From Thiohalocapsa marina (GTDB lineage: Bacteria > Pseudomonadota > Gammaproteobacteria > Chromatiales > Chromatiaceae), in NCBI RefSeq assembly GCF_008632335.1, contig NZ_VWXX01000005.1, positions 155,032 through 219,031 of the forward strand: 64,000 bases of DNA, written 5' to 3'. A program made the translations under genes and the position numbers. This document shows, piece after piece, positions 49,845 to 60,495 of this stretch. The notes beneath the pieces are model-generated. The model saw only the letters and a list, made by a program, of their open reading frames with translations. It made no database searches and had not been told where the DNA came from. Numbering within the stretch: the first letter of the stretch is position 1; the number at the start of each line of letters is the position of its first letter.

Positions 49845-50531
49845 CTACCAGGCCGGCAGACTTTGGGGCGGCGGTGGCGCGGCTGGCGTCAGCAGCCCGC
49901 CATCGGCCAGCCAGACGGCAAAGCCGGCCAGGATCACGGCGAGCAGTAGCGCCCACAGCTTGCCGCCACGGGCCGAACGCATCCCTGGGTCGTCGGCTTC
50001 GGTCCAGCCGGTCAGCATCGGCCGCACCAGGTTCTTGCCGCGCAGCACGGCGTAGAACAGGATCGCCAGGATGTGCAGCGTGACCAGGCCGACGATGGGC
50101 CACAGCGCCTGGCGATGCCAGCTGGTCAGCCAGTCGCTGGTGGCGCGGCTGACCAGCGGATACAGCGGGCCGTTGAAGGCGATGTCGTCGTTGGCGAACA
50201 GGCCGCTGACGCTCTGCCAGAGCAGCACGGCCAGCAGCGCCAGGACCGACAGGGCGCCGAGGGGATTGTGGCCGACGCCCCGCCAGCGACCTTGGACATA
50301 GTCCAGCAGCCGGCCCGGGGTCGGCACGAACTGCGCAAAGCGGGCGTAGGTCGAGCCGAGTACGCCCCAGACCAGACGAAACACCAGCAGACCCAGGATC
50401 AGCAGGCCGATCCGGCCATGCCAGACCATCCAGTTGCCGCCCTGCAGGCCAGTGAGCAGGGCCGCGGTTACGGCCAGGAAAAGCAGCCAGTGGAACAGGC
50501 GTGTGGGTAGATCCCAGACTTTCAGACGCAT
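49845..50531 (-). CDS. Cytochrome b561-type membrane protein
   Basis: 228 residues with four to five transmembrane helices and the His residues expected to ligate two b-haems: TRLFHWLLF, MVWHGRIG, TSWHRQALW and IVGLVTLHILAILFYAVLRG. Resembles the cytochrome b subunits of Ni/Fe hydrogenases and of DHC/SHP cytochrome clusters. The ATG at 50531 gives MRLKVWDLPTRLFHWL, the normal start; a longer frame runs into the groEL terminator. Probably passes electrons between the quinone pool and the decahaem cytochrome encoded 234 bases downstream. Confidence 0.88.
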   Translation of the reverse strand: MRLKVWDLPTRLFHWLLFLAVTAALLTGLQGGNWMVWHGRIGLLILGLLVFRLVWGVLGSTYARFAQFVPTPGRLLDYVQGRWRGVGHNPLGALSVLALLAVLLWQSVSGLFANDDIAFNGPLYPLVSRATSDWLTSWHRQALWPIVGLVTLHILAILFYAVLRGKNLVRPMLTGWTEADDPGMRSARGGKLWALLLAVILAGFAVWLADGGLLTPAAPPPPQSLPAW

Positions 50532-50595
50532 GTATGCATTGCTCCTGTGGTTAGGTCGTTCGGTCAGATTTGTCCGTTCAGATTTTCCATGCACA

Positions 50596-50620
50596 AAAAA
50601 CCCCGCAAAGCGGGGTTTTT
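50596..50620 (-). terminator. Rho-independent terminator after groEL
   Basis: AAAAACCCCGC, AAA loop, GCGGGGTTTTT: an 11-base perfect stem with a U-run in both directions. On the minus strand it lies 61 bases after the groEL stop. Confidence 0.92.
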
Positions 50621-50680
50621 CGAGGCGATGCCGGACCTGCGCGCCAAGGCGTTGCTGGTCAGGCGGTCGACAGCAGGCCC

Positions 50681-52354
<1,674 letters not shown>

Positions 52355-52402
52355 TTAACTTGCATCTGGCCGGACAGGCCTGGGTGAGGTTCCGGTGCGG
52401 GT

Positions 52403-52693
52403 TCAGCCCTCGATGACGCCCATGATGTCGTCTTCGCGCATCACCAGGACCTCTTCGCCATCCAGCTTCACCTCGGTGCCGGAATACTTGCCGAACAGGA
52501 CGCGGTCGCCGACCTTGACGTCGAGTGCGCGCTGATCACCGTTGTCCATGATCTTGCCGTTGCCAACGGCGATGACCTCGCCCTGGATCGGCTTCTCGGT
52601 GGCGGAATCCGGGATCACGATGCCGCCGGCGGAGGTGCGCTCCTCTTCCATGCGACGGACGACGACGCGGTCATGCAAGGGACGGATGTTCAT
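52403..52693 (-). CDS. groES: Co-chaperonin GroES
   Basis: 96-residue lid subunit of the chaperonin. [20 protein letters not shown] at the start, the mobile loop [19 protein letters not shown], and [20 protein letters not shown] at the end are textbook. First gene of groESL; promoter and CIRCE lie 65-120 bases upstream. Confidence 0.99.
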   Translation of the reverse strand: MNIRPLHDRVVVRRMEEERTSAGGIVIPDSATEKPIQGEVIAVGNGKIMDNGDQRALDVKVGDRVLFGKYSGTEVKLDGEEVLVMREDDIMGVIEG

Positions 52694-52757
52694 GGGTGTT
52701 TCCCCTCAGATGTCGTGGACTGAATGATCTGTGCCCCACCAGGTCTCGGCGCTGGTG

Positions 52758-52784
52758 TTAGCACTCATGTTTTGCGAGTGCTAA
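52758..52784 (-). promoter_or_regulatory. CIRCE operator (HrcA site) of groESL
   Basis: TTAGCACTC - nine bases - GAGTGCTAA, a perfect inverted repeat identical to the CIRCE consensus. HrcA would bind it and repress groESL. It starts at the -10 box of the promoter. Confidence 0.95.
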
Positions 52785-52811
52785 TAATAGACCCGAAAGC
52801 GCGTGTGTCAA
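52784..52811 (-). promoter_or_regulatory. Sigma-70 promoter of groESL
   Basis: On the minus strand TTGACA (52806-52811), 16-base spacer, TATTAT (52784-52789). The -10 overlaps the CIRCE repeat by one base, so HrcA binding would block it. No sigma-32 element was seen. Confidence 0.85.
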
Positions 52812-52985
52812 GGGGCAGCAGGCTTGCCGTGACTCGGTTTTCCTGCAGCGATGCAAGGGACCCAGCGAAGAGATCGGAGGCGGACAGGGCGCGCTCAGAG
52901 AGGCTGGCAGGCCGTCGTGGGGAGCGTGGTCGACGTCCCTCGAGGTCAAGAGCGGTCTGAAGGCTCGGGCACGGCCGGACGGCCG

Positions 52986-53405
52986 TCAGTCTTCGCGGCG
53001 ATAATCGCCTTCGATCACCCGTGGTTCGTCATGCCCCGGATGCACGGCGTGCCCCGCCGGAACCACCTGAAAGTAGCGCCGGATCAGGGCGTGGCGCAGC
53101 GGCGGCACCAGCAGCAGGAAGCCGACGGCATCGGTGACGAATCCCGGCAGCAGCAGCGCGAAGCCGCACAGCAGCAGCACGGCGCCGTCGAGCAATTCAA
53201 GCGCGGGCATCTGGTTGCGGTCGAGCAAGTCGCGCACCCGCATCAGCACCGCGATCCCCTGCATGCGCACCAGGTAGCCGCCCAGGGCGGCGGTGAACAG
53301 CGACAAGGCGATGGTCGGCAGGGCGCCGATGACATCGCCGACCTGGATCAGGAAGTAGAGTTCGATCAGGGGGGTACAGACAAAGATGATCAGCACGGGC
53401 AGCAT
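52986..53405 (-). CDS. fxsA: FxsA-family membrane protein
   Basis: 139 residues from the ATG at 53405 (MLPVLIIFVCTPLIELYFLI). Four hydrophobic segments with the FxsA pattern: IELYFLIQVGDVIGALPTIA, LGGYLVRMQGI, ALELLDGAVLLLCGFALLLP, GFVTDAVGFLLLVPPLRHAL. E. coli FxsA prevents F-plasmid exclusion of phage T7 and lies close to groES, as here. The frame is open further upstream, but those residues precede the conserved start. Confidence 0.9.
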   Translation of the reverse strand: MLPVLIIFVCTPLIELYFLIQVGDVIGALPTIALSLFTAALGGYLVRMQGIAVLMRVRDLLDRNQMPALELLDGAVLLLCGFALLLPGFVTDAVGFLLLVPPLRHALIRRYFQVVPAGHAVHPGHDEPRVIEGDYRRED

Positions 53406-53611
53406 GATGGGTTTCTCGCTCAGCCACGGCCCCGTCGATGGTGGCGGGACGTCCAAAACCAGAAGGTCTGTCCGGACATGCCGGTTTCAATTCCGGTTGC
53501 GCTTCGCGTTGAAGATTGGCCTCAAATGCGGCCCCGCATCGCCGCCGATTCCGGTACCCTATGCGCCCTGTACCAACTCTGTGACCACGCCTGCATGCCG
53601 GGGCCGCCACC

Positions 53612-53941
53612 ATGTCCGAAGCCGTCCGCGTCGTTCTCTGCACCTGCCCCGATCAGGACGTTGCCGAATCCATCGCCGAGTCGCTGGTGGCGCGGCGGCT
53701 GGCTGCCTGCGTGAACATCCTGCCCGGCGTGATGTCAGTTTATCGGTGGCAGGACGTCATCGAGAAGGAAGAGGAAGTCCAGCTGCTGATCAAGACGACT
53801 GACGAGCGGATGGCCGAGCTCGTCGAGCAGATCCTGTTTGAGCATCCGTACGACGTGCCGGAGGTGATCGCGCCCCCGGCTGTCGACGGTCACGATGCCT
53901 ACCTGGAGTGGGTCCGTCAATGCACGAGAGTACAACAATGA
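53612..53941 (+). CDS. cutA: CutA divalent-ion tolerance family protein
   Basis: 109-residue ferredoxin-like trimeric protein. VVLCTCPDQDVAESIAESLV, RRLAACVNILPGVMSVYRWQ, VEKEEEVQLLIKT-type core and HPYDVPEVIAPPA are diagnostic. Its TGA overlaps the preferred ATG of dsbD, so the two are translationally coupled; cutA next to dsbD is a familiar pair (cutA-dipZ) in enterobacteria. Confidence 0.95.
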   Translation: MSEAVRVVLCTCPDQDVAESIAESLVARRLAACVNILPGVMSVYRWQDVIEKEEEVQLLIKTTDERMAELVEQILFEHPYDVPEVIAPPAVDGHDAYLEWVRQCTRVQQ

Positions 53942-56394
53942 TGGCAACAGACCACCAATCGACCGGAACGGACGACAGGACGGCCGGGCGCAAGCGCCGT
54001 GATGCGGGTCGCCTCGTCGCCCTCGGCCTGTGCGTCCCCCTGTTCATCCTGGCCCTGCTGACGGCGACCGGCGCCGTCGCAGAAGAGGAATTCCTGCAGC
54101 CGGACCAGGCGTTCCGCATCTCCGGCGAGGCGCTTGACGGCAATGCCGACGCGGGCGACGGGGTGCTGGTGCGCTGGGACATCGAGCCCGGCTACTACAT
54201 GTACAAGAGCAAGTTCCGCTTCGCCAGCAAGACACCGGGCATGGAAACCGGAACAGCTGCGCTGCCGCCGGCAGAGACCCGGCAGGACGCGTTCTTCGGC
54301 GCCGTGGAGATCTATCGTGACCGGGTCGAGGCCCGCGTGCCGGTGACCCGCAGCGCCGATGCGGGCCGGGTCATCGAGCTCGAGGCCACCTCCCAGGGTT
54401 GCGCCGATGCCGGGCTCTGCTATCCACCGCAGAAGCAGGTGATCCTGCTGGAACTGCCCACGCTGGCGGCGGCACAGCTGCCCTCCCCGGCATCATCCGG
54501 ACAGGCGACACAGCCCCAGTCGCTTGCCCGATCCCTTGCCCCGTCGTTCAAGCAACCAGGGAACGCGTCCCTGGGCCTCGGTCTGGAAGACGACATCCTG
54601 CCGGCGGAGGAGGCATTCCGCTTCGCCGCGGAGGTGGCGGCGCCGGACCGCGTGTCACTGCACTGGCAGATCGCCCCGGGGACCTACCTGTATCAGGAGA
54701 AGATCACCCTGACGCTGGAGGATGCCGGCGGCGTCCGGCTGGGCCGGTTCGAACTGCCCGCGGCGGAGATCAAGCCGGACACCGTGCGACCGGATGGCAG
54801 CATTGGCGACGTGGCCATCTACCAAGGCGACATCAGCCTTGATCTGCCGCTGTTGCGCAGCCGGGCCGAACCCACCGGCATCACGCTGGTGGCCGCATTC
54901 CAGGGCTGTGCCGAACGGGGGATCTGCTACCCGCCGGTGACCGAGCGTGTCGCGCTGGAACTGCCGGCGGCGCCTGAAACCGTCGTGCTGGAGACCGTGG
55001 CGCTGGCGTCGGCGGATGCAACCGGCGCGGCAGCCACTGTGTCTGGTGACGCATCGGATGCCCCATCCGGTGCCGACGAACGGGTCTCTGAGCAGGACCA
55101 GATCGCCGCCCGGCTGGCCAATGCCGGCGTGATCGGCGCCGTGGCCATCTTCTTCGGGCTCGGCCTGCTGCTTGCGTTCACGCCCTGCGTATTCCCGATG
55201 ATCCCGATCCTGTCCGGCATCATCGCCGGCCAGGGTTCCACCATCACCACCCGCAAGGCGTTCATGCTGTCGCTGGCCTATGTGCTGGCCATGGCGCTGA
55301 CCTATGCCGTGGTTGGCGTCATCGCCGGGCTGTTCGGCGCCAACCTGCAGGCCACGTTCCAGAACCCCTGGGTGCTGACGGTGTTTGCCGGCGTGTTCGT
55401 GGCGCTGGCGCTGTCCATGTTCGGCTTCTACGACCTGCAACTGCCCAGCAGCGTACAGACCCGGCTGACGGAGATCAGCAACCGGCAGGAGGGCGGCACC
55501 CTGATCGGCGCGGCCATCATGGGCGCGCTCTCGGCCCTGATCGTCGGCCCCTGCGTCGCGCCGCCGCTGATGGGGGCCCTGATCTTCATCGGCCAGACCG
55601 GCGATGCGGTGCTCGGCTTCTTCGCCCTGCTCGGGCTCGGTCTCGGCATGGGCGCGCCCTTGCTGGTCATCGGCACCTCCGCCGGCAAGCTGCTGCCCCG
55701 CGCCGGTGGCTGGATGGACGCGGTAAAAGCGGTGTTCGGCGTGCTGCTGCTGGCAGTGGCCATCCTGCTGGTCGAGCGGGTGTTGCCCGCCGCGGTGGCC
55801 ATGCTGCTGTGGGGTCTGCTGCTGATCGCCTCCGGCGTCTACCTGGGCGCCACCACCAGCCTGGACCCCGCCGCGAGCGGCTGGCGCAAGCTGTGGAAGT
55901 CCCTGGGCCTGGCGTTGCTGCTCTACGGGGCGCTGATGATCGTCGGCGCCGCCGCCGGCGGGCGCGATACCGTGCAACCCCTGCGTGGGCTGATGCCAGC
56001 CAGTGGCGGTGGCGCGTCAGCGGCCCATGCGGAGTTCCGGCGCATCAAGACCGTGGCGGACCTTGAGCGGGAGCTGGCCGCGGCCAGCGCCGCCGGCAAG
56101 CCGGTGATGCTGGACTTCTACGCCGACTGGTGTGTGTCCTGCAAGGAGATGGAGCGCTATACCTTCCCGGATCCGGCGGTCGCCAGCGCCATGCAGGCCT
56201 TCGTGCTGCTGCAGGCTGACGTGACCGCCAACGACGCCGAGGACAAGGCCCTGATGCAGGAGCGTTTCGGCCTGCCCGGCCCGCCGGCGATGCTGTTCTT
56301 CGATCGTGACGGCGAGGAGATGCGCGGCTACCGGCTGGTGGGCTTCGTGCCGGCGGAGGCGTTCGCGGCGCATCTGCGCGAGGCGGCGCAATGA
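53938..56394 (+). CDS. dsbD: Thiol:disulfide interchange protein DsbD with duplicated N-terminal domain
   Basis: Inner-membrane reductant transporter that moves electrons from cytosolic thioredoxin to the periplasm. After a signal peptide (about 22-45) there are two nDsbD domains in tandem instead of one: each ends with the Cys pair in SQGCADAGLCYPP and FQGCAERGICYPP. Then the eight-helix DsbD core with FTPCVFPMIPILSG and VGPCVAPPLMGAL, and a C-terminal thioredoxin domain with ADWCVSCKEME. At 818 residues it is about 250 longer than E. coli DsbD. Start ATG 53938 overlaps the cutA stop; other ATGs are within 12 codons. Confidence 0.92.
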   Translation: MMATDHQSTGTDDRTAGRKRRDAGRLVALGLCVPLFILALLTATGAVAEEEFLQPDQAFRISGEALDGNADAGDGVLVRWDIEPGYYMYKSKFRFASKTPGMETGTAALPPAETRQDAFFGAVEIYRDRVEARVPVTRSADAGRVIELEATSQGCADAGLCYPPQKQVILLELPTLAAAQLPSPASSGQATQPQSLARSLAPSFKQPGNASLGLGLEDDILPAEEAFRFAAEVAAPDRVSLHWQIAPGTYLYQEKITLTLEDAGGVRLGRFELPAAEIKPDTVRPDGSIGDVAIYQGDISLDLPLLRSRAEPTGITLVAAFQGCAERGICYPPVTERVALELPAAPETVVLETVALASADATGAAATVSGDASDAPSGADERVSEQDQIAARLANAGVIGAVAIFFGLGLLLAFTPCVFPMIPILSGIIAGQGSTITTRKAFMLSLAYVLAMALTYAVVGVIAGLFGANLQATFQNPWVLTVFAGVFVALALSMFGFYDLQLPSSVQTRLTEISNRQEGGTLIGAAIMGALSALIVGPCVAPPLMGALIFIGQTGDAVLGFFALLGLGLGMGAPLLVIGTSAGKLLPRAGGWMDAVKAVFGVLLLAVAILLVERVLPAAVAMLLWGLLLIASGVYLGATTSLDPAASGWRKLWKSLGLALLLYGALMIVGAAAGGRDTVQPLRGLMPASGGGASAAHAEFRRIKTVADLERELAAASAAGKPVMLDFYADWCVSCKEMERYTFPDPAVASAMQAFVLLQADVTANDAEDKALMQERFGLPGPPAMLFFDRDGEEMRGYRLVGFVPAEAFAAHLREAAQ

Positions 56395-56440
56395 CCCAGG
56401 TCGCCACAGCCCTCGGCGCATCCCGGCGCGAGGCGATGCC

Positions 56441-57004
56441 ATGAATCTGGCCAAGGTGGTCATCGTCACTGTGCTGGCCGGGACCCTGAGCATCGCCATC
56501 GCGCTGTTCAGCGAGCACTGGCTGGCGGAGCGCGGTGCCGACACCATCGGCCTGCAGCAGCACGGCAAGCATGCCACCGCGCTGCCGGACCTGCGACTGG
56601 CGGACCTGAGCGGACGCCAGGTGGCCCTGGGTGAATGGGCCGGCAAGGTGGTGGTGCTCAACTACTGGGCCACCTGGTGTCCGCCCTGCCTGCGGGAGAT
56701 GCCTGTGCTGGCGGCGCTGCAGGCGGAGGTCGGCGCAGAGCGCCTGCAGGTGATCGGCATCGCCATCGACCGGCTGGATGCGGTTGCCCGCTTCCTGCAG
56801 CAGCAGGACGTCGGCTACCCGGTGCTGCTCGGCGATGCGGACGCCATCGAGGCGTCACGGCGCCTGGGCAATCGCACCAGCGGGCTGCCCTTCACGGCGG
56901 TGTTCGACCGTCGGGGCACGCCCGTGTTCAGCCATACCGGCGAGATTCGCCGCCAGGAGATCGAGCAGCACATCCTGCCGCTGCTGTCGCGGGATGCGGG
57001 CTGA
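56441..57004 (+). CDS. TlpA-like periplasmic thioredoxin
   Basis: 187 residues. N-terminal membrane anchor (VVIVTVLAGTLSIAIALF), then the TlpA/ResA/AhpC-TSA fold: LPDLRLADLSGRQVALGEWA, VVLNYWATWCPPCLREMPVL with the WCPPC active site, and the cis-Pro in SGLPFTAVF. Likely reduced by the DsbD encoded 46 bases upstream; ResA/CcmG-type roles in cytochrome c maturation would suit an organism with a decahaem cytochrome. ATG at 56441 places the anchor at the N-terminus. Confidence 0.88.
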   Translation: MNLAKVVIVTVLAGTLSIAIALFSEHWLAERGADTIGLQQHGKHATALPDLRLADLSGRQVALGEWAGKVVVLNYWATWCPPCLREMPVLAALQAEVGAERLQVIGIAIDRLDAVARFLQQQDVGYPVLLGDADAIEASRRLGNRTSGLPFTAVFDRRGTPVFSHTGEIRRQEIEQHILPLLSRDAG

Positions 57005-57248
57005 GCGTTACCCTGAGCGCGAGGCATTCCGAAGCCCGCGCGTGGCGATGGGGCAAAAAACCGTTTGGAAAATCCGGCCCCAATCCCTTACCCTATTCAC
57101 TCCAAAGATTAGCGGCAGGTTCCTGCCAGTTCGTGCGTGATCGCAACGATTCGCCGACGAAGTTCAGGCGCTCGGCCTCTATTGGCTGCCGCCTGCAGGG
57201 TACGCCAGATTCACACCCAGACTCACACGAGGTTCGACGGGGTCCGCC

Positions 57249-57686
57249 ATGGCCAGACTGCTTTGCCTCAACGGCCCGAACCTGAACCTGCTTGGGCGTC
57301 GTGAGCCGGACAAGTACGGACACGACACCCTCGATACCATCGCCGGGCGGCTGGTCAGCATGGCCGAGGCCGCCGGACACCAGCTCAGGTTCGTGCAGAG
57401 CAATGCCGAACATGAGCTGATCGACAGGGTGCAGCGCGCCCCGGAAGACGGGGTCGCCTTCGCCATCATCAATCCCGCTGGATACACCCATACCAGCATC
57501 GCGCTACGCGACGCCCTGCTTGCCGTGCGTCTGCCGTTCATCGAGGTCCATCTGTCCAACGTGCATGCGCGCGAGCCGTTTCGCGCCCACTCGTACTTCT
57601 CGGACATTGCCGCGGGCACCATCAGCGGGCTCGGGGCCATCGGCTATGAACTGGCACTGACAGCGGCCATGCAGCGGCTGGGCTGA
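57249..57686 (+). CDS. aroQ: 3-dehydroquinate dehydratase, type II
   Basis: Shikimate-pathway enzyme of 145 residues, dodecameric. [20 protein letters not shown] with the active-site Tyr, then [16 protein letters not shown] with Asn and His, [14 protein letters not shown] and [19 protein letters not shown]. It precedes accBC as in Pseudomonas, Vibrio and other gammaproteobacteria. The 244 bases upstream hold no gene and probably the promoter. Confidence 0.96.
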   Translation: MARLLCLNGPNLNLLGRREPDKYGHDTLDTIAGRLVSMAEAAGHQLRFVQSNAEHELIDRVQRAPEDGVAFAIINPAGYTHTSIALRDALLAVRLPFIEVHLSNVHAREPFRAHSYFSDIAAGTISGLGAIGYELALTAAMQRLG

Positions 57687-57744
57687 CACGGTCCGGCCCG
57701 CGCCGGGGCAACGCAGACAACCGCCTTACAGAACGAGACCCGTC

Positions 57745-58194
57745 ATGGACATCCGCAAGGTCAAGAAGCTCATCGAGCTGCTCGAAGAATCCAATGTCGC
57801 CGAAATCGAGATCCACGAGGGCGAGGAATCGGTGCGCATCAGCCGCCATGGCAGCGCCGCGCCACAGCTGCTGATGCAGGGGCCGGCCGCGGCCCTGACC
57901 ACGCCGGCTGCAGCCCCAGCCGTCGCCCCGGCAGCCGCGTCGGCGCCGGAGCCCGATGACGCCAATCTGGTGCGCTCGCCCATGGTCGGCACCTTCTATC
58001 GCTCGCCCTCCCCCGGCAGCAAGCCGTTCGTCGAGGACGGCTCCGAGGTGAAGGTCGGCGACACCCTCTGTATCATCGAGGCCATGAAGATCCTGAACCA
58101 GATCGAGTGCGAACGCGCCGGTGTGGTGAAACGCATCCTGGTCGAGAACGGCCAGCCGGTCGAGTACAACCAGCCGCTGTTTGTCATCGAATGA
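57745..58194 (+). CDS. accB: Acetyl-CoA carboxylase biotin carboxyl carrier protein
   Basis: 149-residue carrier subunit. The N-terminal [20 protein letters not shown] and the C-terminal biotinyl domain with biotin Lys in [10 protein letters not shown] are clear, joined by an Ala/Pro-rich linker (about 55-75). Translationally coupled to accC by the overlapping ATGA. Confidence 0.97.
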   Translation: MDIRKVKKLIELLEESNVAEIEIHEGEESVRISRHGSAAPQLLMQGPAAALTTPAAAPAVAPAAASAPEPDDANLVRSPMVGTFYRSPSPGSKPFVEDGSEVKVGDTLCIIEAMKILNQIECERAGVVKRILVENGQPVEYNQPLFVIE

Positions 58195-59531
58195 TCGAGA
58201 AGGTCCTCATCGCCAACCGTGGCGAGATCGCACTGCGCATCCAGCGCGCCTGTCGCGAACTCGGCATCAAGACCGTGGCCGTGCATTCCGATGCCGACCG
58301 CGACCTGAAACACGTGCTGCTCGCCGACGAGTCGGTCTGCATCGGCCCGGCGCCGTCCCGCGACAGCTATCTCCACATCCCGGCCATCATCAGCGCCGCC
58401 GAGGTGACCGATACCGTGGCCATCCACCCGGGCTACGGTTTCCTGTCAGAGAACGCCGATTTCGCCGAGCGTGTGGAGCGGTCCGGCTTCATCTTCATCG
58501 GCCCCAGGCCCGACACCATTCGCCTGATGGGCGACAAGGTGTCCGCCATCAGGGCCATGAAGGAGGCTGGCGTGCCCTGCGTGCCGGGCTCGGACGGCCC
58601 GCTGGATCACAACACCAAGCGCACGCTGGAACTGGCCCGCCAGATCGGTTATCCGGTGATCATCAAGGCTGCCGGCGGCGGCGGCGGCCGGGGCATGCGT
58701 GTGGTGCATTCCGATGCCACGCTGCTGAACGCCATCTCGCTGACCAAGGCCGAGGCCGGCGCCGCCTTCGGCAACGATACCGTCTACATGGAAAAGTACC
58801 TGGAGAACCCACGCCACGTGGAGTTCCAGGTGCTGGCGGACACCCAGGGCAACGCCATCCATCTGGGCGAGCGCGACTGCTCCATGCAGCGGCGCCACCA
58901 GAAGGTGGTGGAAGAGGCGCCGGCGCCGGGCATCACGCCGGAGCAACGCCGCTTCATTGGCGAACGCTGTGCCGAGGCCTGCCGTCAGATCGGCTATCGC
59001 GGCGTGGGCACCTTCGAGTTCCTGTACCAGGACGGCGAGTTCTACTTTATCGAAATGAACACCCGTGTGCAGGTGGAGCATCCGGTCACCGAGATGATCA
59101 CCGGGGTGGACATCATCAAGGAGCAGATCCTGGTGGCCTCCGGTCAGCCGTTGCGTTACACCCAAGACGACATCGTGCTGCGCGGCCATGCCATCGAATG
59201 CCGCCTGAACGCCGAGCATCCGGAGACCTTCATGCCCAGTCCCGGCCGCATCGAGGACTTTCATGCCCCGGGCGGCCCCGGCATCCGGCTGGATACCCAC
59301 ATCTACTCCGGGTACGTGGTGCCGCCCTACTACGACTCCATGATCGGCAAGCTGATCGCCCACGGCGAGGACCGCAATGCAGCCCTGGCGCGCATGTGCA
59401 ACGCCCTGCGCGAGACCGTCATCGAGGGCATCCACACCAATATCCCTTTGCAGCGGGACATCGTCAAGGACGCGGCGTTCCAGCAGGGCGGCGCCAACAT
59501 CCACTACCTGGAAAAGAAGCTGGGCATGTGA
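58191..59531 (+). CDS. accC: Acetyl-CoA carboxylase, biotin carboxylase subunit
   Basis: 446 residues, ATP-grasp enzyme. [20 protein letters not shown] at the N-terminus, [20 protein letters not shown] loop, [20 protein letters not shown] and [15 protein letters not shown] are diagnostic. ATG at 58191 overlaps the accB stop. Standard length (449 in E. coli). Confidence 0.98.
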   Translation: MIEKVLIANRGEIALRIQRACRELGIKTVAVHSDADRDLKHVLLADESVCIGPAPSRDSYLHIPAIISAAEVTDTVAIHPGYGFLSENADFAERVERSGFIFIGPRPDTIRLMGDKVSAIRAMKEAGVPCVPGSDGPLDHNTKRTLELARQIGYPVIIKAAGGGGGRGMRVVHSDATLLNAISLTKAEAGAAFGNDTVYMEKYLENPRHVEFQVLADTQGNAIHLGERDCSMQRRHQKVVEEAPAPGITPEQRRFIGERCAEACRQIGYRGVGTFEFLYQDGEFYFIEMNTRVQVEHPVTEMITGVDIIKEQILVASGQPLRYTQDDIVLRGHAIECRLNAEHPETFMPSPGRIEDFHAPGGPGIRLDTHIYSGYVVPPYYDSMIGKLIAHGEDRNAALARMCNALRETVIEGIHTNIPLQRDIVKDAAFQQGGANIHYLEKKLGM

Positions 59532-59535
59532 GCAC

Positions 59536-60495
59536 ATGAATGCGACACCCATGGCCTGGCTGCAACTGGAACTGGTGGTGGAGCGCGAGCAGGCGCCGCT
59601 GATCGAAGCGGCGCTGGAGAACGGCGGCGCACTGGCAGTGACCATCGACGACGCCGCCGACGACCCCGTGCCGGAACCGATCCTGGAGCCCTTGCCCAAT
59701 GCCACGCCGCTGTGGCGGCGCGTGCGGATCACCGCTCTCTACCAGGACGATGCCAACGGCAGCCTGCTCGCCGAGCAGGCGGCGGCTCAGCTCGGCCCGC
59801 AGTCCCTGGCCCCGGCCTGGATCTCCCGGCTTGAGGACCAGCCCTGGGAGCGGGTCTGGCTCCAGGACCTGGGGCCGCAGCGCTTCGGCCGCCGTCTCTG
59901 GGTCTGCCCCCAGGGACAACGCCCGGCGCTGGGGCCGGATCCTGATCCGGACCCGGGAGCAGACGCGGCGAGCGAGCCGCCGGAACCGATCTGCATCGAC
60001 CTCGATCCGGGGCTCGCCTTTGGCACCGGGCATCATCCCACCACAGCGCTCTGCCTGGGCTGGCTCGATGGCCTGGCGCTGACGGATCGGGTGGTGCTGG
60101 ATTACGGCTGCGGCTCCGGCATCCTGGCCATTGCCGCGCTCAAGCTCGGTGCGCGCCAGGCCATCGCCGTCGACCATGATCCCCAGGCGCTGGACGCGAC
60201 CGTCGACAATGCCATTGCCAACGGCGTGCTGGAGCGCCTGGTCATCGCGCGTCCGGAGGCGATGCCCGCAATCCGTGCCGACGTCATCGTCGCCAACATC
60301 CTCGCCGGCCCGCTGGTGGAACTGGCACCGACCCTGACCGCCCTGGCCGCCCCCGGCGCCGTGATCGGTCTGTCCGGTGTCCTGTCGCATCAGGCGGCCG
60401 GCGTTGCCGATGCCTATCGCGACGGCTTCCTGATGGAACCGCCGGTGATCCAGGACGACTGGGCGCTGCTGACCGGCCATCGGCTGAGCCCTTGA
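59536..60495 (+). CDS. prmA: Ribosomal protein L11 methyltransferase
   Basis: 319 residues. SAM-dependent trimethylation of L11. DLDPGLAFGTGHHPTTALCL and the SAM-binding VVLDYGCGSGILAIAALKLG and IVANILAGPL motifs are clear. Between the N-terminal and catalytic domains is an extra low-complexity stretch around residue 135-155, GPDPDPDPGADAASEPPEP, encoded by CCGGATCCTGATCCGGACCC, not present in E. coli PrmA as far as I recall. Four bases after accC. Confidence 0.95.
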   Translation: MNATPMAWLQLELVVEREQAPLIEAALENGGALAVTIDDAADDPVPEPILEPLPNATPLWRRVRITALYQDDANGSLLAEQAAAQLGPQSLAPAWISRLEDQPWERVWLQDLGPQRFGRRLWVCPQGQRPALGPDPDPDPGADAASEPPEPICIDLDPGLAFGTGHHPTTALCLGWLDGLALTDRVVLDYGCGSGILAIAALKLGARQAIAVDHDPQALDATVDNAIANGVLERLVIARPEAMPAIRADVIVANILAGPLVELAPTLTALAAPGAVIGLSGVLSHQAAGVADAYRDGFLMEPPVIQDDWALLTGHRLSP

